Shown piece after piece: positions 8,512 through 18,125 of a DNA stretch of 64,000 bases. The DNA lies in contig JAEPNV010000007.1 of assembly GCA_017643215.1 (NCBI GenBank), forward strand, positions 62,001 to 126,000, read 5' to 3'. Origin of the DNA: Roseibium sp. GTDB taxonomy: Bacteria > Pseudomonadota > Alphaproteobacteria > Rhizobiales > Stappiaceae. Numbering within the stretch: position 1 is the stretch's first letter; each line of letters opens with the position of its first letter. The position numbers and the translations under genes were made by a program. Under the pieces are notes generated by a model, which worked only from the letters and a program-made list of their open reading frames with translations, searched no databases and was not told where the DNA came from.

Positions 8512-11500
8512 TTACCGGACCCGCCGGCAGTCTTCACCCGGAATTGCCCACTTTGAGTAGTGCTGACGGCGCGGCGTGCCCGCTGTGCAGCCGAGGATGG
8601 ATCCTGCTCCACAGCTCGTACACAAGTAGAGCGGACCCGATCCATTCTGCTGCCGCTGCGGCGTCTTCTGACGCACTTGTTGCCGGGCGTGGCAGTTTCC
8701 GTTTGCGTAGTAGAAGCCCGGTTCGCACCATCGGCACCGGTAGGATCCGTCCTTATTGAATTGCGTCAGTGCATACACCTTACCGCGCCGCTGCGCTTCT
8801 GCCCGGCACGCTTTTTCGGCCTGCCGCCGGCGGTCCTTTTGCGAGACTTTCTGACGGCATTGGAATTTGCCGGTGTCGGTGATGTTGACCGCCCGCCATC
8901 CCGAGCCGCGATTGTTTGCGTTACACCAACGATTGGCGGTCGCTTGGGTCGGACGGCACGAAAACGACCCATCGGCCTTGAAATTGACCGCATAATAACC
9001 GCGGCCCTTGTTGGCCTTCTCGCAGCGTTGATTGGCTGCTTCTTGGGTCAGAATGCAGGACTGGCCGCTGGCATGCGGCCGATAGCCGGTCTTGCAATAC
9101 TGGCAGCTGAATCCGCCCGAGCTGGTTTTCTTCACCTTTAGAAAGGCATCATCGTATTTCCGCCGGCAGCGGTTTACCGCCTCCTGCCGCGTCTCCGGTT
9201 TCTTTTGGAGTTCGTCCAAAAGACCGCCAAGCTCGCGATCGGCCTGGGTCAGCTGGTCCATCAAGAATCCACAATCGATAGGGTTTGGTATGGCTTTCAG
9301 CGCCCCAATCGCGCCGCTGACATCGCGCCTGATATTGATCACCTTGAACCGGGCCCGTGGCAGGTCTTCCGGCTGGCTGGCCTTCAGAGTGTCAACCATG
9401 GCATCGGATCGCGCCAGGACGGTTTCGGCGTCGACGATGGTGTTTCGCATCCGAAGCAGCCGCTCACGGAACCGATCAATTTCGGGGCTATCTGCAACCC
9501 CGGCATCCAGTTTTTCAACGCGCCTTGAAATGCTGGACCGGCTGCACAAAAGGCCAGTCAGACTGGTGAGTTCTTCCTGTTTTGCAGCTTGCTCCGCTTC
9601 CTCCGGCCCCGTGATGGCCTCAAGACACACACGGGCCTTTTCGGCATGATCTGCGGCCCAATCAATCACGCGGGGGAGTTTGTCGAGTTTCTGGCGAAGT
9701 CCGATGGCGGCAGCCTGTTGCTGTTCCCGCACGGCCGCGTAAGCCTCCTGGTACTCCATGAGGGCCTGCTGCGTGGCCGGCGGCAGCGCCGGAACCAGGG
9801 GCAGCCGCACGCACGCGGATTTAAGGCCGAGGAACTTGGCGACGCACCCGGCATCCATCGGGTGGAGCGCAGCGGTGTTCACGCGGCCCGCCAAGGCGGC
9901 CTGGCGGCCCCGGTAGTCCGGCGCAACGGCGGCCAAAACCTCCAAATTCAAAATGGCATCAAGCTGCGCGAGCTCGGATCGCGCCTTTGCCAGAGCGTCT
10001 ATGGCTTCGGATGTCAGGAACACGGTTTCGGGAATCGCCGACACCTGCTCGCATGCCGATCGCGATGCTTTGTGAACCGCCGTCATCTTGGACAGGATCT
10101 GCTCATTCAGGCTCTCGGGCACGGGCAACGTCTGTTTTGCCGCAGCGATCGCGGCTTCGCCAAGGGACGTGGCACGCTTGCCGACCTGCGCGGCCAACAC
10201 AGCATGATTGCGGGCTTTGACCGCCGCGTCCATTGCCGTGTCCCGCTCACCCTGGCGGTTCGCTGTGCCGCACGCGCGCGCCCGTTCTTCGTCGGCCCGT
10301 GTTTCAGACCGCTGGACCGCTGAAATCAAGATCTCGGCCGACCGGACCCCTTCGCGAATGGTGGAGAGCGTCTGGCGTGCCTTTTCCACCGACGGGGCGA
10401 TAATGGTGGCCTGGATGGTTTCTAGATCCAGACCCTCCCCTACGGACGAAAGATCCGCAAGCCGCGCACAGGCATTGTTCTGTCCGGCGATGGCATTTTC
10501 GGCCAAACCAACGTTGGATTCTATTTCACCCAGAAGCGCTTCCACCTGGCCGGTCAGGCTGCTTACAGCATCCTCATCTTCCGGCGACGAGGATACATCC
10601 CGGTCTGGCACCCTCTCGACCATGTGGTCAATCGGATTGCCGTATCGGATCCATTGGCATGCTTCACGGACCGTCCAATCCTCCTTCATCTGTAGGCGGC
10701 CGTCCTTAATCGCCGATATCAGTCTTGCGCAGGTTGCCGCGCGATTTGCATCCGCGACTGCCGCCCGGCCGGACAATTCATCGGACAGCCGCCAAAGTGC
10801 CTGGGTATGACGATCCAGGCAGGAATCGTTTTGTGATTCGCCCAGCAATGCCGGGTCGATCCCGCTGTCCGCCGTCGCCAGTTCTGTGGTGATGCACCCC
10901 ACGGTCCAGGCGCCGTAGACGGCGGCCACCAACGGGTAGCGCTGCGTGATCGCGCCCAATGCAGCCGAGTCGCGCAGTTCATTTGCCGTCCGGCGGATCT
11001 CCTCCAGAAGAAGGCTGACTTGTTCGGGCGGCGTGTCCGGATCGAGCGCTGTATCCATTTTGCCAAACAGGGCCATCAGTTGACCTGCGGCCACGCCAAC
11101 TTCGACGGCGTCCGCCGCCTTGCCGATCGCCTCGAGGGCTGTGATTGCGGCCCTTAATCCGCGACGCCCCATGCCGGCATCGGCCAGATCGTCAAGCTTG
11201 TTGGCGATGTCGGCGGCTTCGTCGAATTTACTACCAGCGCGCGCCACATCATCGGCCAGGCTGGAGCCCGGCGGCATGCGTCCGGCGCGCCGGCTGGCAT
11301 CGACAATGTCCTCGACCAGCCCGGGGCTGCCGTTCGCCCGGAGTCTTGTGAGAACCCCAGCCCGTCGCTCGGGCGGCAAACTCTCCACGATTTTTGCGAT
11401 ATCATCTGCCGCATTCGCATTAAAGCTTGGATTCTTCTTGGCCACCTGGCCCATCGTTTCGGCAAGATCTTCGAGCGCATCCATGCGCGCAGCGTCGGCA

Positions 11501-12456
11501 AGGGCATGCCCGGAGCGAATGTTGGCCGCATTTCCGGGCGCCCGGTTCGAGCCGAGTTTCGCGCTGGTCACGCCCCGGTTGCGCGGCGGAAGTCCTTCCT
11601 GGGCGCGAAGAAAATCATCAAGGGATTCCAGGCGGGAGACGTATTTCTGTTCCTGGGCCATGGCCCTGAAAAGCTCCGCGCGATTGGCGGGATCACTGAA
11701 ATGGGCCGGACCTTTGGCAAGCAGTTCTTCGATCTTCCGGCTCTTCTTTCCGGCAAATGCATTCATCTCATCCATGTAGCCGGTAACGTGTTCAGGTCCG
11801 ATCTTGGAGCCGTCCTTGGCACGGGAAATGCGCTCATATTGCGCGGCAAACCTGCTCTTGTAGGCATCGTTGTTCATGGCCGCGATCTCCCGGAACTCTT
11901 GAGGATCGGTGATCACATCGGGATCGGCCATGAAGTCGACATCGAGCTTGTTGTGCCAGGTGCTGCTGGCTTGAGGTGCTGAGTCTCTCAACGATTCTTT
12001 CAGATAGTCGTTGACACGTTTGTTGTAGCCCTCCTGCATCCGGCCGATCTGGTCCTTGCTGGTGACCTCCGTGATGTAGTCGGAATCGGTTCCTGGACTG
12101 AACGTGTCGGACGTACGTTCTTGCACAGTGAACCCGGCACCGGCTTCATCGGCGGCCGCTTTTGCAAATGCCTGGTTTCTGCGGTCATACAATCCCTGCG
12201 CCGCCAGATAGGAACCTTCGGGAATCTCATTATTTATGCGCGCGGCATTAACGGCGTCATTGTTTGCGAACAAGAGCGCTTCATCCTGAGCGGAAAAGGC
12301 ATCACTACCGATCCGGTCAAGCGCTTTGCGAACGTCCTCCATGAGGGTGGTTTGGGAGAAGACCGGGCCAGGTCCCACGATGGCCGCGCAAACCGCAAGC
12401 ACACAAATTACCACCAACGCGCGCGGTGATTTTATTCTGCTTGTGCCCCTGTCCAT
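8512..12456 (-). CDS. Very large exported protein with four C-terminal cysteine repeats, function unknown
   Basis: I do not recognise this 1314-residue protein. It starts with a Sec-type signal (LVVICVLAVCAAIVGPGPVFS, cleavage near residue 35), followed by about 1050 mostly helical, Ala/Arg/Glu-rich residues with likely coiled coils and scattered cysteines. From residue 1089 there are four related units of about 33-45 residues (near 1089, 1137, 1171 and 1211). Each has A-x3-C, then a spacer to an aromatic/A(V/L) strand, then DG(S/K)(F/Y)xC-R; units 1 and 4 add a second C-x2-C-x2-G-(Y/F) hook. The tail carries three more cysteines. No catalytic motif is apparent. The Sel1-repeat gene lies 63 bp upstream on the same strand, so the two probably form an envelope or secreted unit. 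Confidence 0.85.
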   Translation of the reverse strand: MDRGTSRIKSPRALVVICVLAVCAAIVGPGPVFSQTTLMEDVRKALDRIGSDAFSAQDEALLFANNDAVNAARINNEIPEGSYLAAQGLYDRRNQAFAKAAADEAGAGFTVQERTSDTFSPGTDSDYITEVTSKDQIGRMQEGYNKRVNDYLKESLRDSAPQASSTWHNKLDVDFMADPDVITDPQEFREIAAMNNDAYKSRFAAQYERISRAKDGSKIGPEHVTGYMDEMNAFAGKKSRKIEELLAKGPAHFSDPANRAELFRAMAQEQKYVSRLESLDDFLRAQEGLPPRNRGVTSAKLGSNRAPGNAANIRSGHALADAARMDALEDLAETMGQVAKKNPSFNANAADDIAKIVESLPPERRAGVLTRLRANGSPGLVEDIVDASRRAGRMPPGSSLADDVARAGSKFDEAADIANKLDDLADAGMGRRGLRAAITALEAIGKAADAVEVGVAAGQLMALFGKMDTALDPDTPPEQVSLLLEEIRRTANELRDSAALGAITQRYPLVAAVYGAWTVGCITTELATADSGIDPALLGESQNDSCLDRHTQALWRLSDELSGRAAVADANRAATCARLISAIKDGRLQMKEDWTVREACQWIRYGNPIDHMVERVPDRDVSSSPEDEDAVSSLTGQVEALLGEIESNVGLAENAIAGQNNACARLADLSSVGEGLDLETIQATIIAPSVEKARQTLSTIREGVRSAEILISAVQRSETRADEERARACGTANRQGERDTAMDAAVKARNHAVLAAQVGKRATSLGEAAIAAAKQTLPVPESLNEQILSKMTAVHKASRSACEQVSAIPETVFLTSEAIDALAKARSELAQLDAILNLEVLAAVAPDYRGRQAALAGRVNTAALHPMDAGCVAKFLGLKSACVRLPLVPALPPATQQALMEYQEAYAAVREQQQAAAIGLRQKLDKLPRVIDWAADHAEKARVCLEAITGPEEAEQAAKQEELTSLTGLLCSRSSISRRVEKLDAGVADSPEIDRFRERLLRMRNTIVDAETVLARSDAMVDTLKASQPEDLPRARFKVINIRRDVSGAIGALKAIPNPIDCGFLMDQLTQADRELGGLLDELQKKPETRQEAVNRCRRKYDDAFLKVKKTSSGGFSCQYCKTGYRPHASGQSCILTQEAANQRCEKANKGRGYYAVNFKADGSFSCRPTQATANRWCNANNRGSGWRAVNITDTGKFQCRQKVSQKDRRRQAEKACRAEAQRRGKVYALTQFNKDGSYRCRWCEPGFYYANGNCHARQQVRQKTPQRQQNGSGPLYLCTSCGAGSILGCTAGTPRRQHYSKWAIPGEDCRRVR

Positions 12457-12519
12457 CGGTTTTGATCCTGGTTGTGCGCGCCGCCCTTTTTAGATCCGTG
12501 CAAAACGGCGCCGTCTGTC

Positions 12520-13989
12520 TCAATCTCCAAATTCAACGCCCAGACCGGCCCGGCATTTTTCGGCGGCCCGGCTCGCCATTTCGTCTGCAAGCCGCTCGTT
12601 TTTCTCAGTGCCCGTACCGTCTCGGTATTTCTCGGCCAGCGATGTCATGGAATAGATGTCACCATCGGCAGCAAGGCGCTTCAGGGCTTCGACCGCACGC
12701 CTGCGCCAGCGCTCAGCTTCGCCAATGTTTTTGGATACGCCCTCGCCGTTTTCATAAAGCTCGGCAAGCTGGTCCATCGAATAGGTCAACCCCGCTTCGG
12801 CAGCCCTTCGAGACCATTCGGCAGAGTGTTGAGGATCATTTTTTCCATCCCCCCAACGGTAATGAAGCGCTAGACTGCGCAACGCCCAGATGTTGCCACG
12901 CTCAACGGCTTGCTTGAGCAATTCGGCTTCCAACCAACCAAAGCGGGCCGCTTGCTGATCCGATTTGGGAACGCCCCATCCAAACTCATACATCGAGGAC
13001 AGAAATCCCGCCGCCGACGCCGTGCCGCTGAACGCCGCCAGCCGGAATTGAGCTGCCGCTCTCTCATACCACACTGAAGCCCGGTCCTTGTCCTCGACCA
13101 GCCCTTCGCTCCTCTCGTAGGCCCGAGCCAGTTGATACATCGCCAGACGATCGCCCGCTTCGGCCGTCTTGCGATAAAGTTCAGCCGCCTGCACGGGATC
13201 CTTTTCGAGTGTTTCGCCATCCCGATAGAGACTTGCAAGGTGATAGGTCGCCGGCATGTGACCGTCTTCGGCGGCGAACCAGAAAGCGTCTATGGCCTGG
13301 CCCAGATCGGCTCCATCGATTTTCCGGCAATCATAATAGAAGTGATAGGCGATCGTGTGGAGCGCGGGAAGGTAACCTGCCTCGGCGGCTCTGCGATGCC
13401 ATTGCTCGGCCTCAATCCAACGTTCAGATTGGTAAAGGCCTCGCCCCAACTGGTATTGGAATCGCGGTTCGTCAGGATGAAGCGCGACCGCCTCTTCGCA
13501 GGCGGATATCGCGGCCTGAACATCGATCGCCTCGTCTTCGGTTCCAACGCCCATTGCATTTTGGTCATCCGGATCCGCGGCGAGCTGGTCACAAACGTGA
13601 AACGGAGCCGGGCCGCTCGCTAAAGAGGGCGGCCGCGCAGCGGTTTCAATCACGCCGCGTCGACGACCCCCATCCCGTTCGCCGATCGCTTCTTGGGCAC
13701 GATCGGTTGGGTTGGCCGGGCCAACATCGCCGTCGTTCGCCCGGGTGCTTTCCAACTCTTCGATGCGTTTCAAAGCCTCTGCCGCAAAGGCACCATCCGG
13801 ATAAAAGTCCAGATAGGTTTGATAGGCCTCCAAGTCGTTATTTGCGCTCAACACCTGCCACAGTTCAAGCTCAGCCGCATCCGCATTCGGCAAGCTCTCT
13901 GGTTCGTTCGCGAGCACACAAAAACTGCTCACGAAAACAATGAGCAGGGCCGAAACCAATGAAAGAAAAGTCGGCCTAACCGTAAACAT
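12520..13989 (-). CDS. Exported Sel1-repeat protein
   Basis: Secreted or periplasmic protein of 489 residues built mostly of Sel1-like (TPR-related) repeats, a protein-protein interaction scaffold. ATG 13989 is preferred over the longer frame start because it opens a signal peptide (PTFLSLVSALLIVFVSSFCVLA). Residues 40-75 carry the 'YQTYLDFYPDGAFAAEALKRI' type unit often seen at the front of Sel1 and caspase-like proteins. At least six Sel1 units follow (for example AEQWHRRAAEAGYLPAL, AAELYRKTAEAGDRLAM, SAEWSRRAAEAGLTYSM). No enzyme domain is visible. Its neighbour is the giant cysteine-repeat protein, a possible binding partner. Confidence 0.85.
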   Translation of the reverse strand: MFTVRPTFLSLVSALLIVFVSSFCVLANEPESLPNADAAELELWQVLSANNDLEAYQTYLDFYPDGAFAAEALKRIEELESTRANDGDVGPANPTDRAQEAIGERDGGRRRGVIETAARPPSLASGPAPFHVCDQLAADPDDQNAMGVGTEDEAIDVQAAISACEEAVALHPDEPRFQYQLGRGLYQSERWIEAEQWHRRAAEAGYLPALHTIAYHFYYDCRKIDGADLGQAIDAFWFAAEDGHMPATYHLASLYRDGETLEKDPVQAAELYRKTAEAGDRLAMYQLARAYERSEGLVEDKDRASVWYERAAAQFRLAAFSGTASAAGFLSSMYEFGWGVPKSDQQAARFGWLEAELLKQAVERGNIWALRSLALHYRWGDGKNDPQHSAEWSRRAAEAGLTYSMDQLAELYENGEGVSKNIGEAERWRRRAVEALKRLAADGDIYSMTSLAEKYRDGTGTEKNERLADEMASRAAEKCRAGLGVEFGD

Positions 13990-14214
13990 GATGCGGCTCG
14001 AAGAGCTCGGTGTCCCGGCGCGTGACGAAATGGCCACCCGTTACAAAGTCATCAAGCAAATGTATTACAAAAACTGGACATCACCAAACCTCAAGACCTT
14101 CATCTGTGTCGGGCGGGTGTGTCGACTGCCACCATAAAAACTGAAGGCAGATGACCTGGATACTGCGGAAAAACGCTTCTCAGGCAATAAGTAAGGTCGG
14201 TTATCTGACGCGGT

Positions 14215-14523
14215 CTAAAGCGGATGGGGCATAGATATACGGATGCCGTCGTTGCCGGGTCCCATAATGATCTGGCAGCAGAGACGCGACGTCGGTGCGA
14301 TATTGAATGCCACGTCCAGCATGTCCTCCTCACCTTCAAGCGGCGTTTCAAGCTTATCGAGCCAGGATTCGTCTACCCACACGTGGCATGTGGCACAGGC
14401 GAGTGACCCGTTACACTCTCCGTCCAAAATCCCCGCATTGCGCAGAACTTCCATGACCGATAGCCCTTCTTGCGCGGCGATTGTACGGGTGGACCCGTCG
14501 GCAAGGGTCACGTTAATCTGCAT
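14215..14523 (-). CDS. [2Fe-2S] ferredoxin, adrenodoxin/putidaredoxin type
   Basis: Small electron carrier of 102 residues. Cysteines C37, C43 and C46 (ECNGSLACATCH) and a fourth at C83 (LCCQI) give the C-x5-C-x2-C-x36-C spacing of vertebrate-type adrenodoxins; C82 is an extra neighbour. GEEDMLD matches the acidic helix used to dock redox partners in this class. It is the last gene of the long minus-strand operon, 3 bp after the amidase stop. The same operon encodes a ferredoxin-NADP reductase and a molybdopterin oxidoreductase, so it probably shuttles electrons between those two. Terminator not obvious in the 225 bp that follow. Confidence 0.93.
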   Translation of the reverse strand: MQINVTLADGSTRTIAAQEGLSVMEVLRNAGILDGECNGSLACATCHVWVDESWLDKLETPLEGEEDMLDVAFNIAPTSRLCCQIIMGPGNDGIRISMPHPL

Positions 14524-14526
14524 GTT

Positions 14527-15966
14527 CTATGCCTCCAGAAGTGGCGAACGCCGTTCGACGAGACCAAGAGCCGCTTCAAGAACTGCGCCGATCCGCAACA
14601 AACGCTCTTCGCTGCCAACCGGCCCTGCAATCTGCAATCCAATGGGTAATCCGCCTGGTTCGAAGCCGGCGGGAACCGCCAATGCCGGTTCGCCCGTCAT
14701 GTTGAAAATGTAGGTAAAGGGGCACCAGCGCCAATCATCGGGCAACTCGCCGGGCGGTGCTTCAGCGTCAATATCAAAGGCCGGCGACGGCATCACCGGC
14801 GCCAACACCGCGTCAAATTGGGTGAAAAAACTGCGACTTGCAGCAGCGATTTGAAGACGCTCGGCAATGGCGCGGTGATAGGTCAGGATATCGATCCGTC
14901 GTCCGCGTCCGGCGATCTCGTGAAGAAGCGGATCCATCTTGGCCGCAATGTCATCCGGATAGGTATCGAGGAATCCGGCATACGTCGCCTCCCAGAAGAC
15001 CATAAAGGGCCCAAAAGGATCCACAGGCCAAACGGGATCGGCTTCCGCAATGATGGCACCACGGGCCGCCAGCGCGTCAGCCGCGTTGAAGAGCGCGTCA
15101 ACGGTGCTTTCATCCGCAGTAGCGCGGGTGCCCAAGGTTCTGGACACCGCGATCCGCGACCCCTCGATAGAAGGATCCGCGGCTGCGGAGAGATTAAACG
15201 GGATGGGCCACGCATAAGGATCACGTGGTTCAGGGCCGGCCATCACAGACGTCATAAGGATCAGGTCTGCGACGCGGCGCGCCATCGGTCCAGTTACGGA
15301 ATGCGGCATGAACATGGTCGGCGGGTAGGACGGAACACGTCCGAAGCCCGGTTTCAGACCCGCGACATTGCAAAAAGCAGCCGGAATGCGAATAGAACCG
15401 GCGCCGTCCGTGCCAAGCGCCAATGTGCCCATTCCGAGAGCCAGGGCTGCGGCCGCGCCACCGCTGGATCCGCCCGGTGTTCGATCGAGGGCATAGGGAT
15501 TTCGGGTAACACCATGCACCTTGCTTCGGGTTACGATCCGCGATCCGGATTCCGGCGTGGACGTTTTGCCGAGGAAAACGGCACCGGCTTCCCGCAACCG
15601 CGCAACCGGCGGCGAATCCTCTGGTGAAGGAACAGCCGGATCCAGCGCCTCCGATCCGCGGCGCAATGGCCAACCGGCGACCGGGGCAAGATCCTTGATC
15701 GATGTCGGCACGCCATCGATGGGGCTCAACATCGCTCCCGTTCGATAGCGATCCTCCGCCGCGCGTGCCATCGATAGTGTCGTCGCCCGGTCAACATGCA
15801 CGAACGCATTGACCTCTGGATCAAAAGCGTCGATCCGATCGAGCGCCGCCTCCGCCGCATCTACGGGGCTGGCGGCACCCGACCTGAACAACGCCGACAA
15901 TTGCTCAACGCCAAGGTCGGCCAGATTACCGTCAGAGGTGTCCACTTCCGACAAGGGCAACATCAA
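14527..15966 (-). CDS. Amidase signature (AS) family amidohydrolase
   Basis: Hydrolyses a carboxamide bond through the Ser-cisSer-Lys triad. The triad is visible as K91 (TSIKDLAPVAG), cis-Ser in PGGSSGG (S167/S168) and nucleophile S191 in GTDGAGSIRIPA. Length (479 residues) is normal for cytoplasmic AS amidases. It overlaps the synthetase gene by 4 bp (ATGA). GatA of the Glu-tRNA amidotransferase belongs to the same family, but no gatB or gatC is present, so a catabolic amidase is more likely. In this operon it could release glutamate or ammonia from an amide intermediate, which is inference. Confidence 0.9.
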   Translation of the reverse strand: MMLPLSEVDTSDGNLADLGVEQLSALFRSGAASPVDAAEAALDRIDAFDPEVNAFVHVDRATTLSMARAAEDRYRTGAMLSPIDGVPTSIKDLAPVAGWPLRRGSEALDPAVPSPEDSPPVARLREAGAVFLGKTSTPESGSRIVTRSKVHGVTRNPYALDRTPGGSSGGAAAALALGMGTLALGTDGAGSIRIPAAFCNVAGLKPGFGRVPSYPPTMFMPHSVTGPMARRVADLILMTSVMAGPEPRDPYAWPIPFNLSAAADPSIEGSRIAVSRTLGTRATADESTVDALFNAADALAARGAIIAEADPVWPVDPFGPFMVFWEATYAGFLDTYPDDIAAKMDPLLHEIAGRGRRIDILTYHRAIAERLQIAAASRSFFTQFDAVLAPVMPSPAFDIDAEAPPGELPDDWRWCPFTYIFNMTGEPALAVPAGFEPGGLPIGLQIAGPVGSEERLLRIGAVLEAALGLVERRSPLLEA

Positions 15967-17348
15967 TACAGCTCGAAATACTCGGCCGTTTCGGCTGGCG
16001 GGATTTCATCTCGCAAACGGGCCGTCTCCTGCCATTTCATCGCAAGGTAGACCTTGATGAATTCTTCGCCGAGCAATTCGCACAGTGCCACATCGGCTTC
16101 AAGCGCTTCGAGTGCGTCCTCAATTGTGGTCGGCAATTTTTCGAACGCGTCGTTGTCCTCCTTCGGGCCTTGACCGGCTGGCACCAGCGCCCGCCTCTGG
16201 GTAACGCCCAGCAGGCCGGCGGCAATCACCGACGCCGAGACAAGATAGGGATTTGAGAGCGCCGAGGGGACACGCACCTCCAAATGCTGCGCCTGGTCGC
16301 GGCTCGCCTTGACACGCACGCTGGCGGATCGGTCCTGGACGCCCCAGGAGATATTGGAAGGCGCATAGGTGCGGGGACGGATACGCCGATAGCAATTGGG
16401 CGACGGGTTCCAGATCGCCATTGAAGCCCGGGCATGGTCAAGGATTCCCTGCACGAATGACTGCATCAGCGGGGACATGCCATTGTCCGGCTCCGGATCG
16501 AGAAACGCGTTTTGGCCCGTTTCCTTGTCGATCAAGGAGACATGGAAGTGTGAACAGCTACCCGAAAGCCCTTTGTAGGGTTTGGTCATGAACGTGGCCA
16601 GAAACCCTTGGGTCTTCATGTATTCCTTCACGGTGTTCTTGAAGATGAACGCCCGATCGGCGGCTGCCACGCCGTCGAGCGCCGAATAATTGATTTCAAC
16701 CTGGCCCGGACCGTGCTCGACATTGTAGGTGATGATGTCGATGCCGGTCTCTTCCAGGGTCCGAATCAGGGCGTCAACCGCCGGAAATTCATGCGTGCGG
16801 GCGGTGACAAAAATGGGTTGCCCGTTGAAGATGGGTTTCCGGCTCGCGGCGTCGACGAGATAAAACTCGTACTCGTGGCCCATCTTGACTGTGTAACCCA
16901 TGGAATCAGCGAGCATGAGCATCTTCTTCAAGAGCAGACGCGGTGTCGCCATTTGCGGTTTGCCGTCGTACCAGATCGTGTCGCAGATCACCCGACAGGT
17001 TTTGTTGAGCCACGGCACCGGCGTCAGCGTGTCCTCGTCAATCACCATGACGCAATCGGTGTAATTCATCTCCTCATTGTAGCCGGACTTGCGGACCGGG
17101 ATGGAATAGCTGTCGAGGGCCACCGTCCCGCCGTATAGATTGAGGCCCGAGCGCATGTAGGACCCGACATGGCCAATCGGGACAGTCTTGCCGCGGGACA
17201 ATCCGGCCATATCCGGAAACTCGAAACGGACATACTCGTAGCCGGCAGCGGCGATCTTTTCGACAAACGCTTCCGATCCATCCCGTGTCGCGAGACTTAT
17301 TTCCGGGACGGTATTGCTGTGTTGACTGAGATTTAAAGTGTCGAGCAT
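15963..17348 (-). CDS. Glutamine synthetase-family ligase (probable gamma-glutamyl-amine synthetase)
   Basis: ATP-dependent ligase of the glutamine synthetase fold, 461 residues. The N-terminal beta-grasp part has VRFEFPDMAGLSRGK. Metal and substrate residues are in GHEYEFYLVD, EHGPGQVEINY and SGSCSHFHVSL, and the nucleotide/glutamate site is in RRIRPRTYAPSNISWGVQDRSASVRV. The canonical GlnA adenylylation-site region is not recognisable near the C-terminus, and the gene lies in a catabolic operon, so I read it as a relative of PuuA, IpuC or AtdA1, which couple glutamate to an amine. It follows the class I amidotransferase gene by 32 bp, the same pairing seen in those pathways. The amine substrate is unknown. 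Confidence 0.87.
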   Translation of the reverse strand: MLDTLNLSQHSNTVPEISLATRDGSEAFVEKIAAAGYEYVRFEFPDMAGLSRGKTVPIGHVGSYMRSGLNLYGGTVALDSYSIPVRKSGYNEEMNYTDCVMVIDEDTLTPVPWLNKTCRVICDTIWYDGKPQMATPRLLLKKMLMLADSMGYTVKMGHEYEFYLVDAASRKPIFNGQPIFVTARTHEFPAVDALIRTLEETGIDIITYNVEHGPGQVEINYSALDGVAAADRAFIFKNTVKEYMKTQGFLATFMTKPYKGLSGSCSHFHVSLIDKETGQNAFLDPEPDNGMSPLMQSFVQGILDHARASMAIWNPSPNCYRRIRPRTYAPSNISWGVQDRSASVRVKASRDQAQHLEVRVPSALSNPYLVSASVIAAGLLGVTQRRALVPAGQGPKEDNDAFEKLPTTIEDALEALEADVALCELLGEEFIKVYLAMKWQETARLRDEIPPAETAEYFELY

Positions 17349-17380
17349 GGATCGTTCCTTTCCAGCACGGCGCGATGCAG

Positions 17381-18121
17381 CTAGCGGACTGAAGCAAGGC
17401 GGTCGGCGTTGATGAGGGACATGAGGTTCGTGTTGAGGCGCTCGGCGGTTGCCCGGTAAGCGGGCAGCCGGCGGTCGGTTTCAGCGACCAGCTTTGGGAT
17501 GTTTTCTTCGCCAACGGCCTCCTCCAGCGAGGCCTTGTAAGCCGGGATCTCACGCCATTCAGCGATTGTGCGATCCGTGATCTCCACGTGGTACTGCAGA
17601 CCATAGGCATGGCGCCGAAAACGGAACGCCTGGATGGCGCAAACTTCGTTTTCGGCCAGGATTGCCGCATCTTCCGGCAAGTCTGACACTTCGGCGGAGT
17701 GCCACTGAAACGTTTCTAGATCCGCGCTGATCCCGGCAAAAAACGGATCGGTCTGTCCTGCTGGGGTAAGCCGTGCGGGCGTCGGCCCAACCTCCGACCG
17801 GCGGCCCGGCGCAACCTTGCCGCCGATCGCCTCCGCGAGCAGTTGATGTCCAAGGCAGATCCCGAGAAACGGTCGCTCAAGGTCCAGCACCCAACGCCGG
17901 ATCGCCGACTTTTCCGGCAAAAGCCAGGGGTGGAGGTCAACATCCCAAACATCCATCGGCCCGCCCATCACGACCAGCAGGTCATAGGGCTCCAGCACCG
18001 GGATCGGGTCTCCAGCGTCGATTTCAATTGCATCCCAATCGAAGCCCGCATCGCTCCAGAACTCCCTGAAAACGCCCGGATGTTCGACATCGACATGCTG
18101 AAAGACAAGTATGCGCATCAT
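17381..18121 (-). CDS. Class I glutamine amidotransferase (possible gamma-glutamyl hydrolase)
   Basis: Cys-His-Glu amidotransferase of 246 residues. Catalytic C89 lies in GICLGHQLLAEAIGG, and H178 and E180 in GLQYHVEIT; the oxyanion segment is VVMGGPMDVWD. No synthetase domain is fused to it. ATG 18121 (a second ATG follows at 18118) is preferred over an upstream extension lying inside the neighbouring reductase gene, because a GAGG site sits directly before it. Beside a GS-type ligase, a stand-alone class I enzyme often hydrolyses gamma-glutamyl amides (PuuD) or assists gamma-glutamylation (AtdA2); either role fits here, and sequence alone does not decide. Confidence 0.85.
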   Translation of the reverse strand: MMRILVFQHVDVEHPGVFREFWSDAGFDWDAIEIDAGDPIPVLEPYDLLVVMGGPMDVWDVDLHPWLLPEKSAIRRWVLDLERPFLGICLGHQLLAEAIGGKVAPGRRSEVGPTPARLTPAGQTDPFFAGISADLETFQWHSAEVSDLPEDAAILAENEVCAIQAFRFRRHAYGLQYHVEITDRTIAEWREIPAYKASLEEAVGEENIPKLVAETDRRLPAYRATAERLNTNLMSLINADRLASVR

Positions 18122-18125
18122 GGCC

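Noticed and set aside
14527-15966. GatA subunit of Glu-tRNA(Gln) amidotransferase
   Set aside because: No gatB or gatC partner and the operon is catabolic.
15963-17348. Housekeeping glutamine synthetase GlnA
   Set aside because: It sits in a catabolic operon with an amidotransferase, and the usual adenylylation-site region is not recognisable.
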